DNA of 22,850 nucleotides from Chromera velia (taxonomy: Eukaryota; Sar; Chromeraceae), in assembly GCA_018398765.1 (NCBI GenBank), contig JAHBMJ010002078.1, forward strand, positions 1-22,850, read 5' to 3'. Position 1 is the first letter of the stretch, and every line of letters begins with the position of its first letter. Shown piece by piece: positions 9,922 through 19,275 of this stretch. A program made the position numbers and the translations under genes. The notes under the pieces were generated by a model that made no database searches, had not been told where the DNA came from, and was given only the letters and a program-made list of their open reading frames with translations.

Positions 9922-11417
9922 GAGTGTCTGTGTCTGTCCTTTCCCTTCTCTCTTTCCTTGATCATTTCTGGTGTCTTTTCGCCTGTGACTGCGATCTCAC
10001 CCCCCTCTCGGCTCTCTCTTTTTTGTTTTTGCTTTCCTTACTTGGGTCTCATGCAGACAGGGCGACACATCTGAGGGGAGCCAAAGGGCGATTGGTCCAT
10101 CGGGGGGATTGGAGAGATTGGAAACTGCAGAAGACGGCGAAGAGCCCGATGTGTCTGCGCCTGATGAGAGCGCCAAATTGTAAGTAGAAATACCTCACGT
10201 ACTCATAACAAAAAAGTATGAGCATGTGTCTTCTTCCAGGAGAAAAAAGAAAAAAAGACCAGGCCTGGGTGTTTCCTTCCAAGAATCGCCCTGAAGGATG
10301 TATGCACAGAGACGTGAAGAAATGAAGCGATCACCAACATTGAGCAACACTCTGTCCCTCTGTTTCCATTTGCCTGCCTACCTGCCTGACTGCAGATCTT
10401 CTCTTGAGGACATCAGGGCCTTCTTTGATGTCCTTGCAGACTGCCTGCTTCCAGAATCGGCCCCTGCTTCGAGTCCCCTCTCTCGAGACCCGATTGCTCC
10501 CAGTTTGACTTCGAGGATTCCTCTGGAGAGAAGAAACGGAAAAGAGGGTGAAGGAGGGGGGCCTGACAGAAGAGAGGGAGGAGATGGAGAACGGAAGCAG
10601 AGAAAAGAGCCAAGAAAAGAGGGAGAGGAGAACCAAGAACAGAATCAAGAAAGGCCCAGCCAAGCACCGAATGCAAGACGAGGGCGAAGCAAGGCAGCTG
10701 CCAATATTTTGAGAGAAATTAGAGGACAAGAGGTGGGAATGAGTGCGCGTAAGACTCTTTTTTTTTCTGCAAAATGTCAACATTGCACGGACTGTAGATC
10801 TGCGGTTCTCTGACCGGATTACGTCCTCACGCCTACTCTCCGGCTGGGCTCTGCCTTCTTTCGTTGAAGTTGCGCAAATTTAGAAAGTGGCTTGCGTGAG
10901 TCGCAGGGGACTCTTCCTGATGTCTGAATCGACTTGGGTCGGAACCCGGTTGGTCCATCTGTTATCTTTCTTTGCTCGCATCTGCTTCTCTTTTGTTTGC
11001 GGGACACAGTCGGCTGCTTGGTTCAAATCGACTGGGACTCCATAGAACACCAGTATATGTGCTTTCAGCGTATCTTCTTGGCATCCATGAGGTATCTTTT
11101 CCTGCCGTCATTCCTGCTCTCCTTGCTGGTGCCTGCAGATGGTCAAAATTGTTTCTGCACTGTCACAGGCCCATGGAAGAGGAAGAATGAGAAACCAGCT
11201 GAGCTTGTCTGAGCAGCAGCTTTTCAGGCATGGGAATTTGGCGTCCTTTCTTGTGCGTCACTGTGTGCTTGAGATTCCGTCGCTTTCGTTTGTGCCCATC
11301 ACTAGGGTGATGGCCGCTTTAGGGGCGCTGAGGGTCTACGATGAAGATTTGATGTCCGCTCTGCTCGCGGCACAACAAAAAAAGAAACGAACACCCCGAC
11401 TGACAGCCCCCGTATAA
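5062..11417 (+). CDS. Heptatricopeptide-like helical-repeat protein, probably organelle-targeted RNA-binding factor
   Basis: Twelve exons join without a frame break into 1012 residues: 5062-5474, 5681-6020, 6266-6590, 7047-7234, 7539-7607, 7865-7918, 8324-8380, 8633-9013, 9252-9724, 10057-10179, 10396-10732 and 11139-11417. The joined protein shows recurring pairs of helices about 37 residues apart, with signatures such as ISILARACNSLAQ, AFLFANAFARKG, LAVLSNAFAQACI, LVMVAHAFVKVGL, ALLVQAYTKSGAP and MIAYSLSKTHTPPE. This is the style of heptatricopeptide repeats found in RAP proteins of alveolates, which bind organelle RNA. No C-terminal RAP domain is visible. The start MLRCVPPSRQGLFSCRLL is Arg-rich and lacks acidic residues, as in a mitochondrial or plastid presequence. 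A charged Glu/Gly/Arg-rich insert (about residues 497-660) and a second one (about 840-910) interrupt the repeats. Family placement is by pattern only. The shortest exons (69, 54 and 57 bases) are supported by repeat continuity across their junctions. Confidence 0.7.
9099..9152. repeat. GT/GC alternating dinucleotide tract in intron 8
   Basis: A near-continuous alternating purine-pyrimidine run, (GT)n passing into (GC)n around 9133-9147, inside the intron between exons 8 and 9 of the helical-repeat gene. Such tracts can adopt left-handed DNA; here it is most simply a microsatellite. Confidence 0.7.
9889..9918. repeat. CT dinucleotide microsatellite in intron 9
   Basis: A run of CT repeats in the intron between exons 9 and 10 of the helical-repeat gene. 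It belongs to a pyrimidine-rich stretch extending to about 10050, ahead of the ATGCAG acceptor. Confidence 0.7.
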
Positions 11418-12608
11418 CAATGTGCAGTTCTGTGCGACAAGAAGCGAGTTACATGATCACAGTTCAGATCACCAGTGATTCGGAAGTCTTTCTTTTACGA
11501 ACTGATCGACCAAGCGATACGAATTCATCTGTTTAGTTCGTGCATGTTCTATCTCGTGCTCTCTTCCCCGGCCAGGCTCTCTGTCTCTTCTCTCCTTATC
11601 TTAATATGTCTGTCTTTATATATTGTGTTTCTTGTTAAATAATTCAATGGGTAATTAAATTCACACAGCAATTGTCGAAAACTGTTGAAAAATGACTTAC
11701 TACTAGTACTTAATTTATAATCCGATGGCAACATTGTAATAAAATATTAATATCTGGTAAAATATTGAACATACTTTGTTAAATAACATCAATTGCTCTA
11801 GCAATTAATTGAAATCACGGTGTACTCGATCATCATTCTACATAAACGACTAAATGAATGAATGATTATAGCCGATGGTATTAGCCGTCGGCCCGGGAGC
11901 CTAGCTTCTGGGCCGGGACTCCTGGCAGTTCATGTTTATGCAAGTTTAGATGCAACTATCATGCAAGTCTTCTTCGAAATCATAGCTCCGCTTCAAAAAA
12001 CGGTAGGCTACATAAATGTCTTTTAAAGAAAAACCACGGTACCCTATCGTATTTGGGAGTCATTTAGAGAAAGGAAGCAAATTGAAAATATTTTTTCTGG
12101 ATCAAACATTTGATGTACAAACTTTAATGTGTTTTTATATATAAATATTTTAAACTAGATTTTTAAGGTTAACTCAAAGTCTGCATAAGTCAAAAATTTT
12201 AACTTAATCAGCTCCCGGAAGCCTCAGCATAAATTAGCTTTCTATAAACATTTGATTTCAACAAAATACAATGGCAAAACTCGTTGCAATCCAATTCTTA
12301 AATTGAAAATCACTAGGAAAATCATATACGGCGTTTTGAATTTAAAAATTAATTGAAATCAAATTGAAAACAATTAAAAACATATTTTTTTGTGTCTCAA
12401 AAACTTTCTTAATTTATATAGTTTTTGTAATTTCTATAACTAAACTAATAGGCAGAATTAAGATAGCAGCCTGAGTAATGCAGGTAATCTCACTTTGGTT
12501 TTTAAATATTTTGATATTCGTTTGTTCACACCTAGGTTCACACATACTTCTGTTTTTGTGCTTACTGTCCACACTAGTGTCAACAGAACAGTGACATTCA
12601 ATTTTTTG
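11418..12608. other. AT-rich gap without recognisable genes
   Basis: Starts as the 3' end of the helical-repeat gene. From about 11590 to 12600 it is strongly AT-rich, unlike the GC-richer genes on either side. A single GC-rich patch at about 11885-11930 carries a short inverted repeat (CGGCCC ... GGGCCG). All frames are short and none looks coding. Confidence 0.6.
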
Positions 12609-13436
12609 TTATACGTTTGAATGATGAAGTACGGTCTCAGCAATTTGGTCCCCTACCGTTGACCATCGAGTAGCATCAAGCCGCCACTGAAGAAGGCGGT
12701 GAGCGCGCTGTGGGCCTTTGGCTTGAGGAGGTTCTGAAAAGTCTAATGACAAGGCCAACAATCCTTTGCTCATGTTTCTTTTCGAAGCGACAACCCCCTC
12801 TTCAATAGGCACTTTCTGTGGAATCAAGTAGAAGAAACGCCACTGCTCCTCAGACGAGCCTTCCCGTCTCTGGCTGAGAAAGATACCCCCCGGTGACTTC
12901 AGGACAGGGCTGTTACTGTTCTGGGGTGGGCTCACCAATAGAAAATCGAAATCGCCTTCCTCATATGGAAGTATGCGGCGGTGCATGCCGGACCCCAACC
13001 TCCTGTTCATGTTGACCTGGGCATGATTATGCCGGGGCAAGAAATGCGAGCTTTTCAACTGCACCCTCTGCCAATTTATCTGCGAAAACATCCGCAGGCG
13101 AATTTTGATATCGTAAGGAAGAGAGGGACAAGGAGGGTCTTCATCATTAACATCCATCCCTCCTCGAACACTCTCAAAGAGCTCACGACACTTTTGGAGC
13201 ATTGTCCACTCTGCAAGATGTGGGCGGCTCTGTTGTCTTTGGAGCGTCTCAAGTGTCTGCAGGTGACACGTGCCCGTCCCCCTCCGTGCGTCTTCCCATA
13301 TCGACTGCAACACCTTCGCTATCTGAGGGCCATAGGAGCATTCATGGTCCAGTCCAAACTGCACTGCGTTTCTTTCCGATCCCTTTTCCCGGGCCCCCTC
13401 TGTTATGTGATGTGCAGAACATTGCTCTTCAGCTCA
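12609..13436 (-). CDS. Nuclease-like multidomain protein, C-terminal part (fourth PD-(D/E)XK-like domain)
   Basis: Continues the frame that ends at 13403, but one base out of register; the two frames overlap over 13403-13436. It is homologous to the second half of the first repeat unit: QTLETLQRQQ against QTLETLKMQQ, CPSLPYDI in both, YEEGDFDFLLVS against YEEDDFHYLMVS, and WRFFYLIP against WRFFYFIP. The D...QxK core is YDIKIRL followed by WQRVQLKSS (Asp codon at 13112, Lys codon at 13053-13055). No ATG opens this segment sensibly, so it is the rest of the upstream gene, not a separate one. The frame ends LHHSNV then stop at 12609. The break may be a mutation, an assembly error or a short intron (a 62-base GT-AG option exists but uses a poor donor). 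The nuclease role is inferred from motif spacing only. Confidence 0.6.
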
Positions 13437-15523
13437 TCAAAGTAGTCTCCTGAAAACAACCAGACTTTCGTGGGCTCTGGCAGGCCTCTCTGTAAAGAAA
13501 TACAAACAACGGACATTCCGGTATACCCAATCACCTTCCCGAACGACCAAATGGCGGATAGAGGTTTTCCTCCCAATTTCCCTCTTCGGAAGGTACCCTG
13601 CCTTGTCGACTTTACCTGGACGGGCAACCACAAGTCCTCTTCACAACCAACCGGCCGTACGGCTAAGTCGGCTTTCGCGTAGGGAGGAAGATGGGTACGA
13701 GGTTCTTCCAGTCCCACGAAGCTTTCTGTGGGGCGCAAACTCTTTCGAAGCAGAAAGATGGCATCACGCTCTATGCCATAGTAGTCATACGCGGTGAGCC
13801 GCTCGCGGGTACGGGCTACCTGAAACTTCTCTTCAACATGAGAAGAAATGGTTGATCTGTCACTTTTCTCCTCAAACTTAACCCCTTTTTCTTCTGATGC
13901 TGAATTTGCGGCTTCCGAATCGCCATCCATGTGCTTCCAACTGGGTAAGCAATTCGGATTCACACCTACCGAAAATACTGATTCGGGTGCTGCGAGCTTG
14001 CTCTCTGAAACTTCAAGGACAGACAAGAAAGTGCGTTGTTGGCCCGAGAAAAGGAGCTGCGCAATTCTTGTTCCTGCAAAATTCTGCGACGGGAACGCTT
14101 CGGAAGTGTCTAAACGCCATTTTAAGAAACGGGAGCTACGGGAGCTGCGGGCTTTGGGGGGATGATGTTCTGGAGCGTTTGCATCGCGGGTGAAGTCGAG
14201 GTACATGCTCTTCACACCGCTTTGAGTGTTTCCTCTGGCAGATACCACATTTTCTCGGACAAGCTCCGCCACTGGAATGAAGTAGAAAAATCTCCATCTG
14301 TCTGTCACTTCTTGGTAGAGAGAAGTGGAATTTTGAGGAGAACTCACCATGAGGTAGTGAAAGTCATCTTCTTCGTATGGCCTCATTCGACCGCGGACCA
14401 GCTTTCGCATTTTCACGTATGCCAGCCGGTGCCAGACGTCAGAAGTTGAGCTTTTGAGCTGAACCTTTTGCCACGGCAAAAGCGGGAGACCGCAAGGGCG
14501 AATGGCAATATCGTAAGGGAGAGAAGGGCAAGGGGCAACACAAACCTCCAACCCTCCTGGAACGGTGTCAAAAAGCTGCTGACATTTTTCTGTCATTTGA
14601 TGCTCTGCAAGGTGACTCGAACATTGTTGCATCTTGAGAGTCTCAAGAGTCTGCAGTTTGTACTGTCCTTCAGAATTGGCTCCCTCCTCCCAAAGTGAGT
14701 ACAGTGCCTTTCCCACGGTACGGTCAATGGAGCAGTCTGTTGTCAGGCTGCATTTGCTGCCGTGAGTGTCATACTTTCCGCCCACAGTGACCCTTAGTGG
14801 ACCCTTCAAATGGTCAATAGAGTCACCAGAAAACATCCAGGCTCGCGGTGATTCGTGCAGACCGGGGCCCTTTTCCAGAGAAACGCAGACTACTGGCATT
14901 CCAGCATAGCCGCCACACTTGCTGAAAGACCAGCAAGGGCGGCAAGCGGCCCGCCTAGGTGGCATTCTCCCTGTCACTGACTTCACTTGCACAGGTAACC
15001 AGAGGTCCTGACTGCAACCTACGGGCCGAACAGCGAGGTCAGCGTGGGCAAAATGAGGCAGACGTTTGGAAGGCTCCTCAAGCCCTTGAAATCCGTCCAT
15101 GGCAGAGAAGGTTTTCCGAATAAGTGAAATTGCCGCCCTCTCTACCTCAAAACATTCATAGGAAGACTTCCTGCCATCCCTGAGAGCATCAATGCGTGAG
15201 ACAGCGTGAGTGTCTTTACGACCGATATCCCCATCAACTTTGACGGGAGACGGAGAACAGACTGCGGAGGAATACTTGTGCGGGAAAGTAGAGAACTGCC
15301 TAACACCACAGTTTCCCGAGGCGACACAAGCTCCCCAGATCGGTCTTTTGTGCTCGTTTATGGAATTATAAGCACTGAAAAGGACAGAAAACTTCGACTT
15401 TGGGCTTCCATCAACAAATGTGTCTGTGGCACTGTATCGAAATCCCGCTGCTTCAGAAGAAACTCCGTATTCTTTGGTGGAAAGATGATAGATCAAACCT
15501 TGTTGCCTCCTCCAGAAAATCAT
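13403..15523 (-). CDS. Nuclease-like multidomain protein, N-terminal part (three PD-(D/E)XK-like domains)
   Basis: A 706-residue intronless frame made of an N-terminal region (1-120, not recognised), a first repeat unit (about 121-495), a linker (495-575) and the first half of a second unit (576-706). Each unit has an A domain with ADLAVRPVGC, then DLWLPVQVKS, then WSF(S/G)K..GY.GM.VVC.SL and W.FSGD. It is followed by a B domain with CPSLPYDIAIRP, then WQKVQLKSS. The putative catalytic residues are D162/Q179/K181 (A1), D338/Q355/K357 (B1) and D619/Q636/K638 (A2). An Asp strand followed after about 15-17 residues by QxK is the core of PD-(D/E)XK enzymes of the Mrr type, where Gln replaces Glu. 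That makes a DNA-cleaving or DNA-binding role plausible but unproven. The A1 and A2 domains match closely, so the unit was duplicated in tandem. The ATG at 15523 is the first in its open frame. The neighbourhood is AT-rich and repeat-laden, which suggests an inserted element or a virus-like acquisition. Confidence 0.65.
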   Translation of the reverse strand: MIFWRRQQGLIYHLSTKEYGVSSEAAGFRYSATDTFVDGSPKSKFSVLFSAYNSINEHKRPIWGACVASGNCGVRQFSTFPHKYSSAVCSPSPVKVDGDIGRKDTHAVSRIDALRDGRKSSYECFEVERAAISLIRKTFSAMDGFQGLEEPSKRLPHFAHADLAVRPVGCSQDLWLPVQVKSVTGRMPPRRAACRPCWSFSKCGGYAGMPVVCVSLEKGPGLHESPRAWMFSGDSIDHLKGPLRVTVGGKYDTHGSKCSLTTDCSIDRTVGKALYSLWEEGANSEGQYKLQTLETLKMQQCSSHLAEHQMTEKCQQLFDTVPGGLEVCVAPCPSLPYDIAIRPCGLPLLPWQKVQLKSSTSDVWHRLAYVKMRKLVRGRMRPYEEDDFHYLMVSSPQNSTSLYQEVTDRWRFFYFIPVAELVRENVVSARGNTQSGVKSMYLDFTRDANAPEHHPPKARSSRSSRFLKWRLDTSEAFPSQNFAGTRIAQLLFSGQQRTFLSVLEVSESKLAAPESVFSVGVNPNCLPSWKHMDGDSEAANSASEEKGVKFEEKSDRSTISSHVEEKFQVARTRERLTAYDYYGIERDAIFLLRKSLRPTESFVGLEEPRTHLPPYAKADLAVRPVGCEEDLWLPVQVKSTRQGTFRRGKLGGKPLSAIWSFGKVIGYTGMSVVCISLQRGLPEPTKVWLFSGDYFDELKSNVLHIT

Positions 15524-15786
15524 CGCTGGAACCTCTGAAGGATGAAACCAGTGCTATACGTGTGATAAATACGTCTTCAATCAATGCGTTTGGAGAGCGA
15601 AAGAACAACTGCATGGGGAGAGAAGTTCCACCGTCACGCCATCACTGCCCTGCTTCATTCATCAAAGGCTCAGGGCAGCTTCAAGCAGACTTCCCCGTTG
15701 GTGTGAATCATTCATTCGAGCACAATGAGTCTCTACGGGCTCCTCAATCAGCGATCGATCAGTACGTGTTTCTTAAACACATTTAA

Positions 15787-16340
15787 ACACTGCATGCATA
15801 TGCGTGCATGCATGCATGGAATCGGAAAACGATTCAAGTTAATTTAACTTGTTCGCGCGCATTCGCGCGCGAAGGTTGGTGCACGAATGAAGCTTGTGCG
15901 CACGTACGTCCTCGGAAGGTCCCTCAATGCATGAGAAGTATCAGAAATTCACATCATGACAAGTATCAGAAATTCACATAAAAATTCTCGCTGCACATGA
16001 TTTTCAAGTATACCGCTACATAAGTGAATATCCGACAAGGCATTGAACTGAAAGTGGGTACTTTTCTACATAATCATTTAAAATTCCTCCAAAATATATT
16101 AATTAAGGCCATAAATTTTAGATTTCGGTAAACTATGGTAAACAATTAACTCAAATAATGGTAAAATACCATGAGTTAGGCATCCTCTAACTAACTAACT
16201 TAGTCTACCTAGCTGATTAACTAAGTAGTTAACTAACTAAATTCACTAAATATAATTATTCATTCATTTAATTTAAAAATCCAAGCTAAAATCCTAGTAT
16301 AAACAGTCACAAACATACACACCCACTTATGTATTAAATA
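15787..16340. other. AT-rich, repeat-bearing stretch upstream of the nuclease-like gene
   Basis: No gene seen. It contains a GCATGC-rich palindromic patch (about 15793-15820), an inverted-repeat-like TTCGCGCGCATTCGCGCGCGAA (15853-15874) and a 25-base direct repeat (AAGTATCAGAAATTCACAT at 15936 and again at 15961). It is then AT-rich with TAAC/TTAG-like short repeats at about 16185-16240. It may hold the promoter of the minus-strand gene. Confidence 0.5.
15936..15979. repeat. Short tandem direct repeat, period 25
   Basis: AAGTATCAGAAATTCACAT occurs exactly at 15936-15954 and again at 15961-15979, separated by CATGAC. Only two copies are present. Confidence 0.8.
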
Positions 16341-16569
16341 GTGTGGAACAAAGGCGCTGCAAATGAGGCGAAACGAGATGAACGAAAACGAATGTCAGTG
16401 CAAAGAAGCGCATGAGTACTTCATGGAATCGTAAATGTTTAGAGAAAATTCAGAAAAAAATATGAAAGTCGGGTCGACAACTAAGGTGCGTAAAAGCTTT
16501 TGAAGCTCAGCCTGCTTGGTTTGGAACCGCTCCAAAGAAATCGTGTTCTCCATCATTAACCCGATTGAG

Positions 16570-18460
16570 GGAAGCTCCAACGATCTGCGCAACGAATGCA
16601 ATGTAGGGAAGCGAGAGAAAGAGGCACACGAGGCGATGAAACGAACTGCATGCAGTTTCTGAAAGCGATGAATGCACTGTGCATTCTTTTGATACCGGGT
16701 GCTACGGCGGCTACGCAGCTGTCATTCGTCCATCGAATGCTGCCCCCCCCCTTCGTTGCAGACCTTCCCATTTGTATTTGGTCTGAGACCCCCTGGCTTT
16801 TCTCGTCTCTCTAAGCGTGCACACAGGTGGAAGAAAGGTGGAAAGTTTTAGAGGGACGAGGAAAGATTGAGCGAGCACTTTAAGTCACCAGAGAAATATG
16901 CATATAGGCATCAAGCAGGAAAAAATCATGAAGGAAGAGAGAACAGAGTCCTAACGCAAAGGGAGGGAACCAAAAAAAAGGAGAAACGAATGGAGACAGA
17001 CCATGCACTTCAAAGAACTTGGTGCGATGTTCGAGGCAACAAAATACCAAAATTGGGTGGATCGCCCCAAGCAAGGAAGATCGAAACCAGATTCATTGAC
17101 GGACATGTACACGCATCTGACTGCTCACTTTCTTTGACGATTTCGACCTGCTTCGTCAGCCAGCTGCAGCAACCTTCTTTCCCATCTGCTTGTGTGCTGT
17201 CACCCTTCCCCAGAAAGGCCCTTCCCTTTCATTCCCTTCCTTTCCCTCGAAACTGAAAGGAACGCTCTCGTCCAGATCCCGACGAGAGCAACAAAGCGCA
17301 AAAACGAAAAGGGGAGGGAAAAGGGCCTTTGCAAACAATGGAGGTTCAAATAAGTTTTCGGCTTGCGTAGAAGTACGTCAAAGTGAAAGGCCGATCACAA
17401 ATGGCAGCACGATTGCAACAGATATATACACGCAAGCTTGGGTCGGGCAGAAGCGCTCCACAGGCAGGGACAAAGGACATTGAGGCGACACAAGGACAAA
17501 AACGAGGGTCACTTCAAAGAATGGGGGAGATGCTTGGTGGAAGGTTGGATATTTGAAGAAAAAATGCAAAAACCAAATCGAAAGGATCAATCAACTCGAA
17601 GTTTGCAACTCCAAAGGATAAATATCATGCAGTGGATGATGGCTACACACATCGCGCTGCAGTGTCTGCCCTTCCTTTTTCTACCCAAACGACCTGCACA
17701 ATGCTTTTCTCGCTCCGTCGGCCTGCCTACCCGCCTGATAACTCTTCTGCAGACCTTGTCTTCTTCATCGATCCAATCCAAGGAAGATCTACAAAACTAC
17801 CGGACGAATGCATTGAAAGCGAACGAAGAATAGCGAGGAAGAAAACAATAACACGAAATGCATGCAGCTCCTCCCTGAGACGAACGTGCATCCAATAATC
17901 TTTTTATGAAATTCGCGAAGTACCGTTCTTCGTAAGCAAATGCTGCCCCCCCCCCCCATTTCAGAGCTTTACACTTGGTCCAAAACTCCTTTCGTCCTTT
18001 TCCTTTGCAAAATTGCACAGGGTCAGGTAAAAGGATGCATGCGGTTGGGTGAAAAAATGAGGGAAGGGGAATTGAGCGCCTTATGTTACCAGAGAAAGAA
18101 ACAGGCGGGCATCGGGTCGGAAAAACTGCACAAGAAGGATCAAGAAGGGATGACAAAGCCCTGACGGAACAAAAAAAGAAACAAGCCTAGCGCACTTCGA
18201 AGAATCCGATTGGACGTTCGAAGCGAAGGGAAAAAACAAAACACCCAAATCGGATGGAACCCTGGCTCCAGGAAGATCGAAACCAGATTCATTCCCGGGC
18301 ATGTGCACGCATCTGACTGCTCACTTTCTCTGACGATTTCGACCTGCTTCGTCAGCCAGCTGCAGTAACCTTCGTTCCCATCTGCTTCTGTGTTTTCACC
18401 CTCACCCAAGAACGCCTTTCGCTTTTCCTTTCCTCGAAAGTGAGTGAGCCTTCTCTCTTT
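16570..18460. repeat. Diverged tandem duplication, unit about 1.2 kb
   Basis: The left copy (about 16570-17340) and right copy (about 17775-18460) share ordered blocks. Near 16648 and 17860 both read ATGCATGCAG-like sequence. Near 16736 and 17939 both read AATGCTG plus a C tract. At 17074 and 18270 both read AGGAAGATCGAAACCAG. Then come CGATTTCGACCTGCTTCG and CAGCCAGCTGCAG. Offsets are 1196-1203 bases. No long frame is conserved between copies, so this is more likely a dispersed repeat or duplicated non-coding DNA than a gene pair. The stretch between the copies (17340-17775) holds nothing recognised. Confidence 0.7.
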
Positions 18461-18931
18461 CAAACAAGGCCAACACAGAGATGAATGCACAGTGAGTGAG
18501 CAAAAAAGAAAAGAAGAGGGATATGCAACCAGATGCAGCCCACCCACGCCCCACAGCATTGTCATAAAGGACTCCTAACGACACACACTTTGCTTGCTGC
18601 TGATATCAAAAACCCGGCTCCCCCCTCTCTTGCAGGGCCGCGCAGGCCTGCCTGAAGGAAGACTTTCCTCGGTCCCTTTCTTCTCTCTTCTTTTGTCTTT
18701 CCCACCCCCAGTCTTGTTTTCTCCAGTCTCTCCAAGATTCCGCCTTCAACAGAGAAAAGAAACGGAGGGAGGAAGGCGAAAAGACGACGGGAGACAAAGG
18801 GGCAAACTTCTGGTACGTCAAGTTCGAGGCAGTGGGAGAGACATCGCACAGAGAGAAAGAGGAGACAGTCACTTCTGTCTCTGGGTGGGTGCAGGGCATT
18901 TCTCACACTCTGTACGTACAGCCCCGTGCTC
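18461..18931. other. Gap downstream of the SET/zinc-repeat gene
   Basis: Lies past the stop of the minus-strand SET/zinc-repeat gene and probably includes its 3' untranslated region. It is purine- and pyrimidine-rich, with no supported coding frame. Confidence 0.4.
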
Positions 18932-19275
18932 TCACGGTTCCGCCTCCCTGCAAGCAGATAACTTACACTCGCTACGCTGATACCCGTGTTTGCAGATGTT
19001 CTTTTCTTCACAATCCTTGCTGCAATACTTACGATACTTGCCGCAGTACTTGCAGATGCTCGCGCCCCCACACTCTTTGCACTGACAGCGTCTCCGTCCG
19101 TGCTCGCAAATGCTCTTACCCCCACATTCCTGGCAATTGTTTCGTTCCCGGCCGTGTTCGCAGATGTACCTCCCCCCACAATCTTTGCACTTGCTGGGCT
19201 GTCGGCCATGAATGCAGAAATTCTTTGGGCTGCAGATCTTGCACTGATAAACCACTCGATTGTGCTCGCACGACC
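18932..19275 (-). repeat. Cys/His repeat array C (C-terminal)
   Basis: Encodes about six units of the 18-residue repeat. Units 2-4 read CIHGRQPSKCKDCGG, CEHGRERNNCQECGG and CEHGRRRCQCKECGG. The fifth unit is irregular (CKYCGKYRKYCSKDC) with added cysteines and no His at position 3. The last unit ends in KLSACREAEP and the stop. Confidence 0.8.

Noticed and set aside
12981-13445. A plus-strand 154-residue frame
   Set aside because: It lies opposite the conserved nuclease-like domain, and its own sequence shows no domain or repeat homology.
17378-18565. Several 60-140-residue frames in the intergenic duplication
   Set aside because: None is kept in the same frame in both copies of the duplication, and none shows a recognisable domain.
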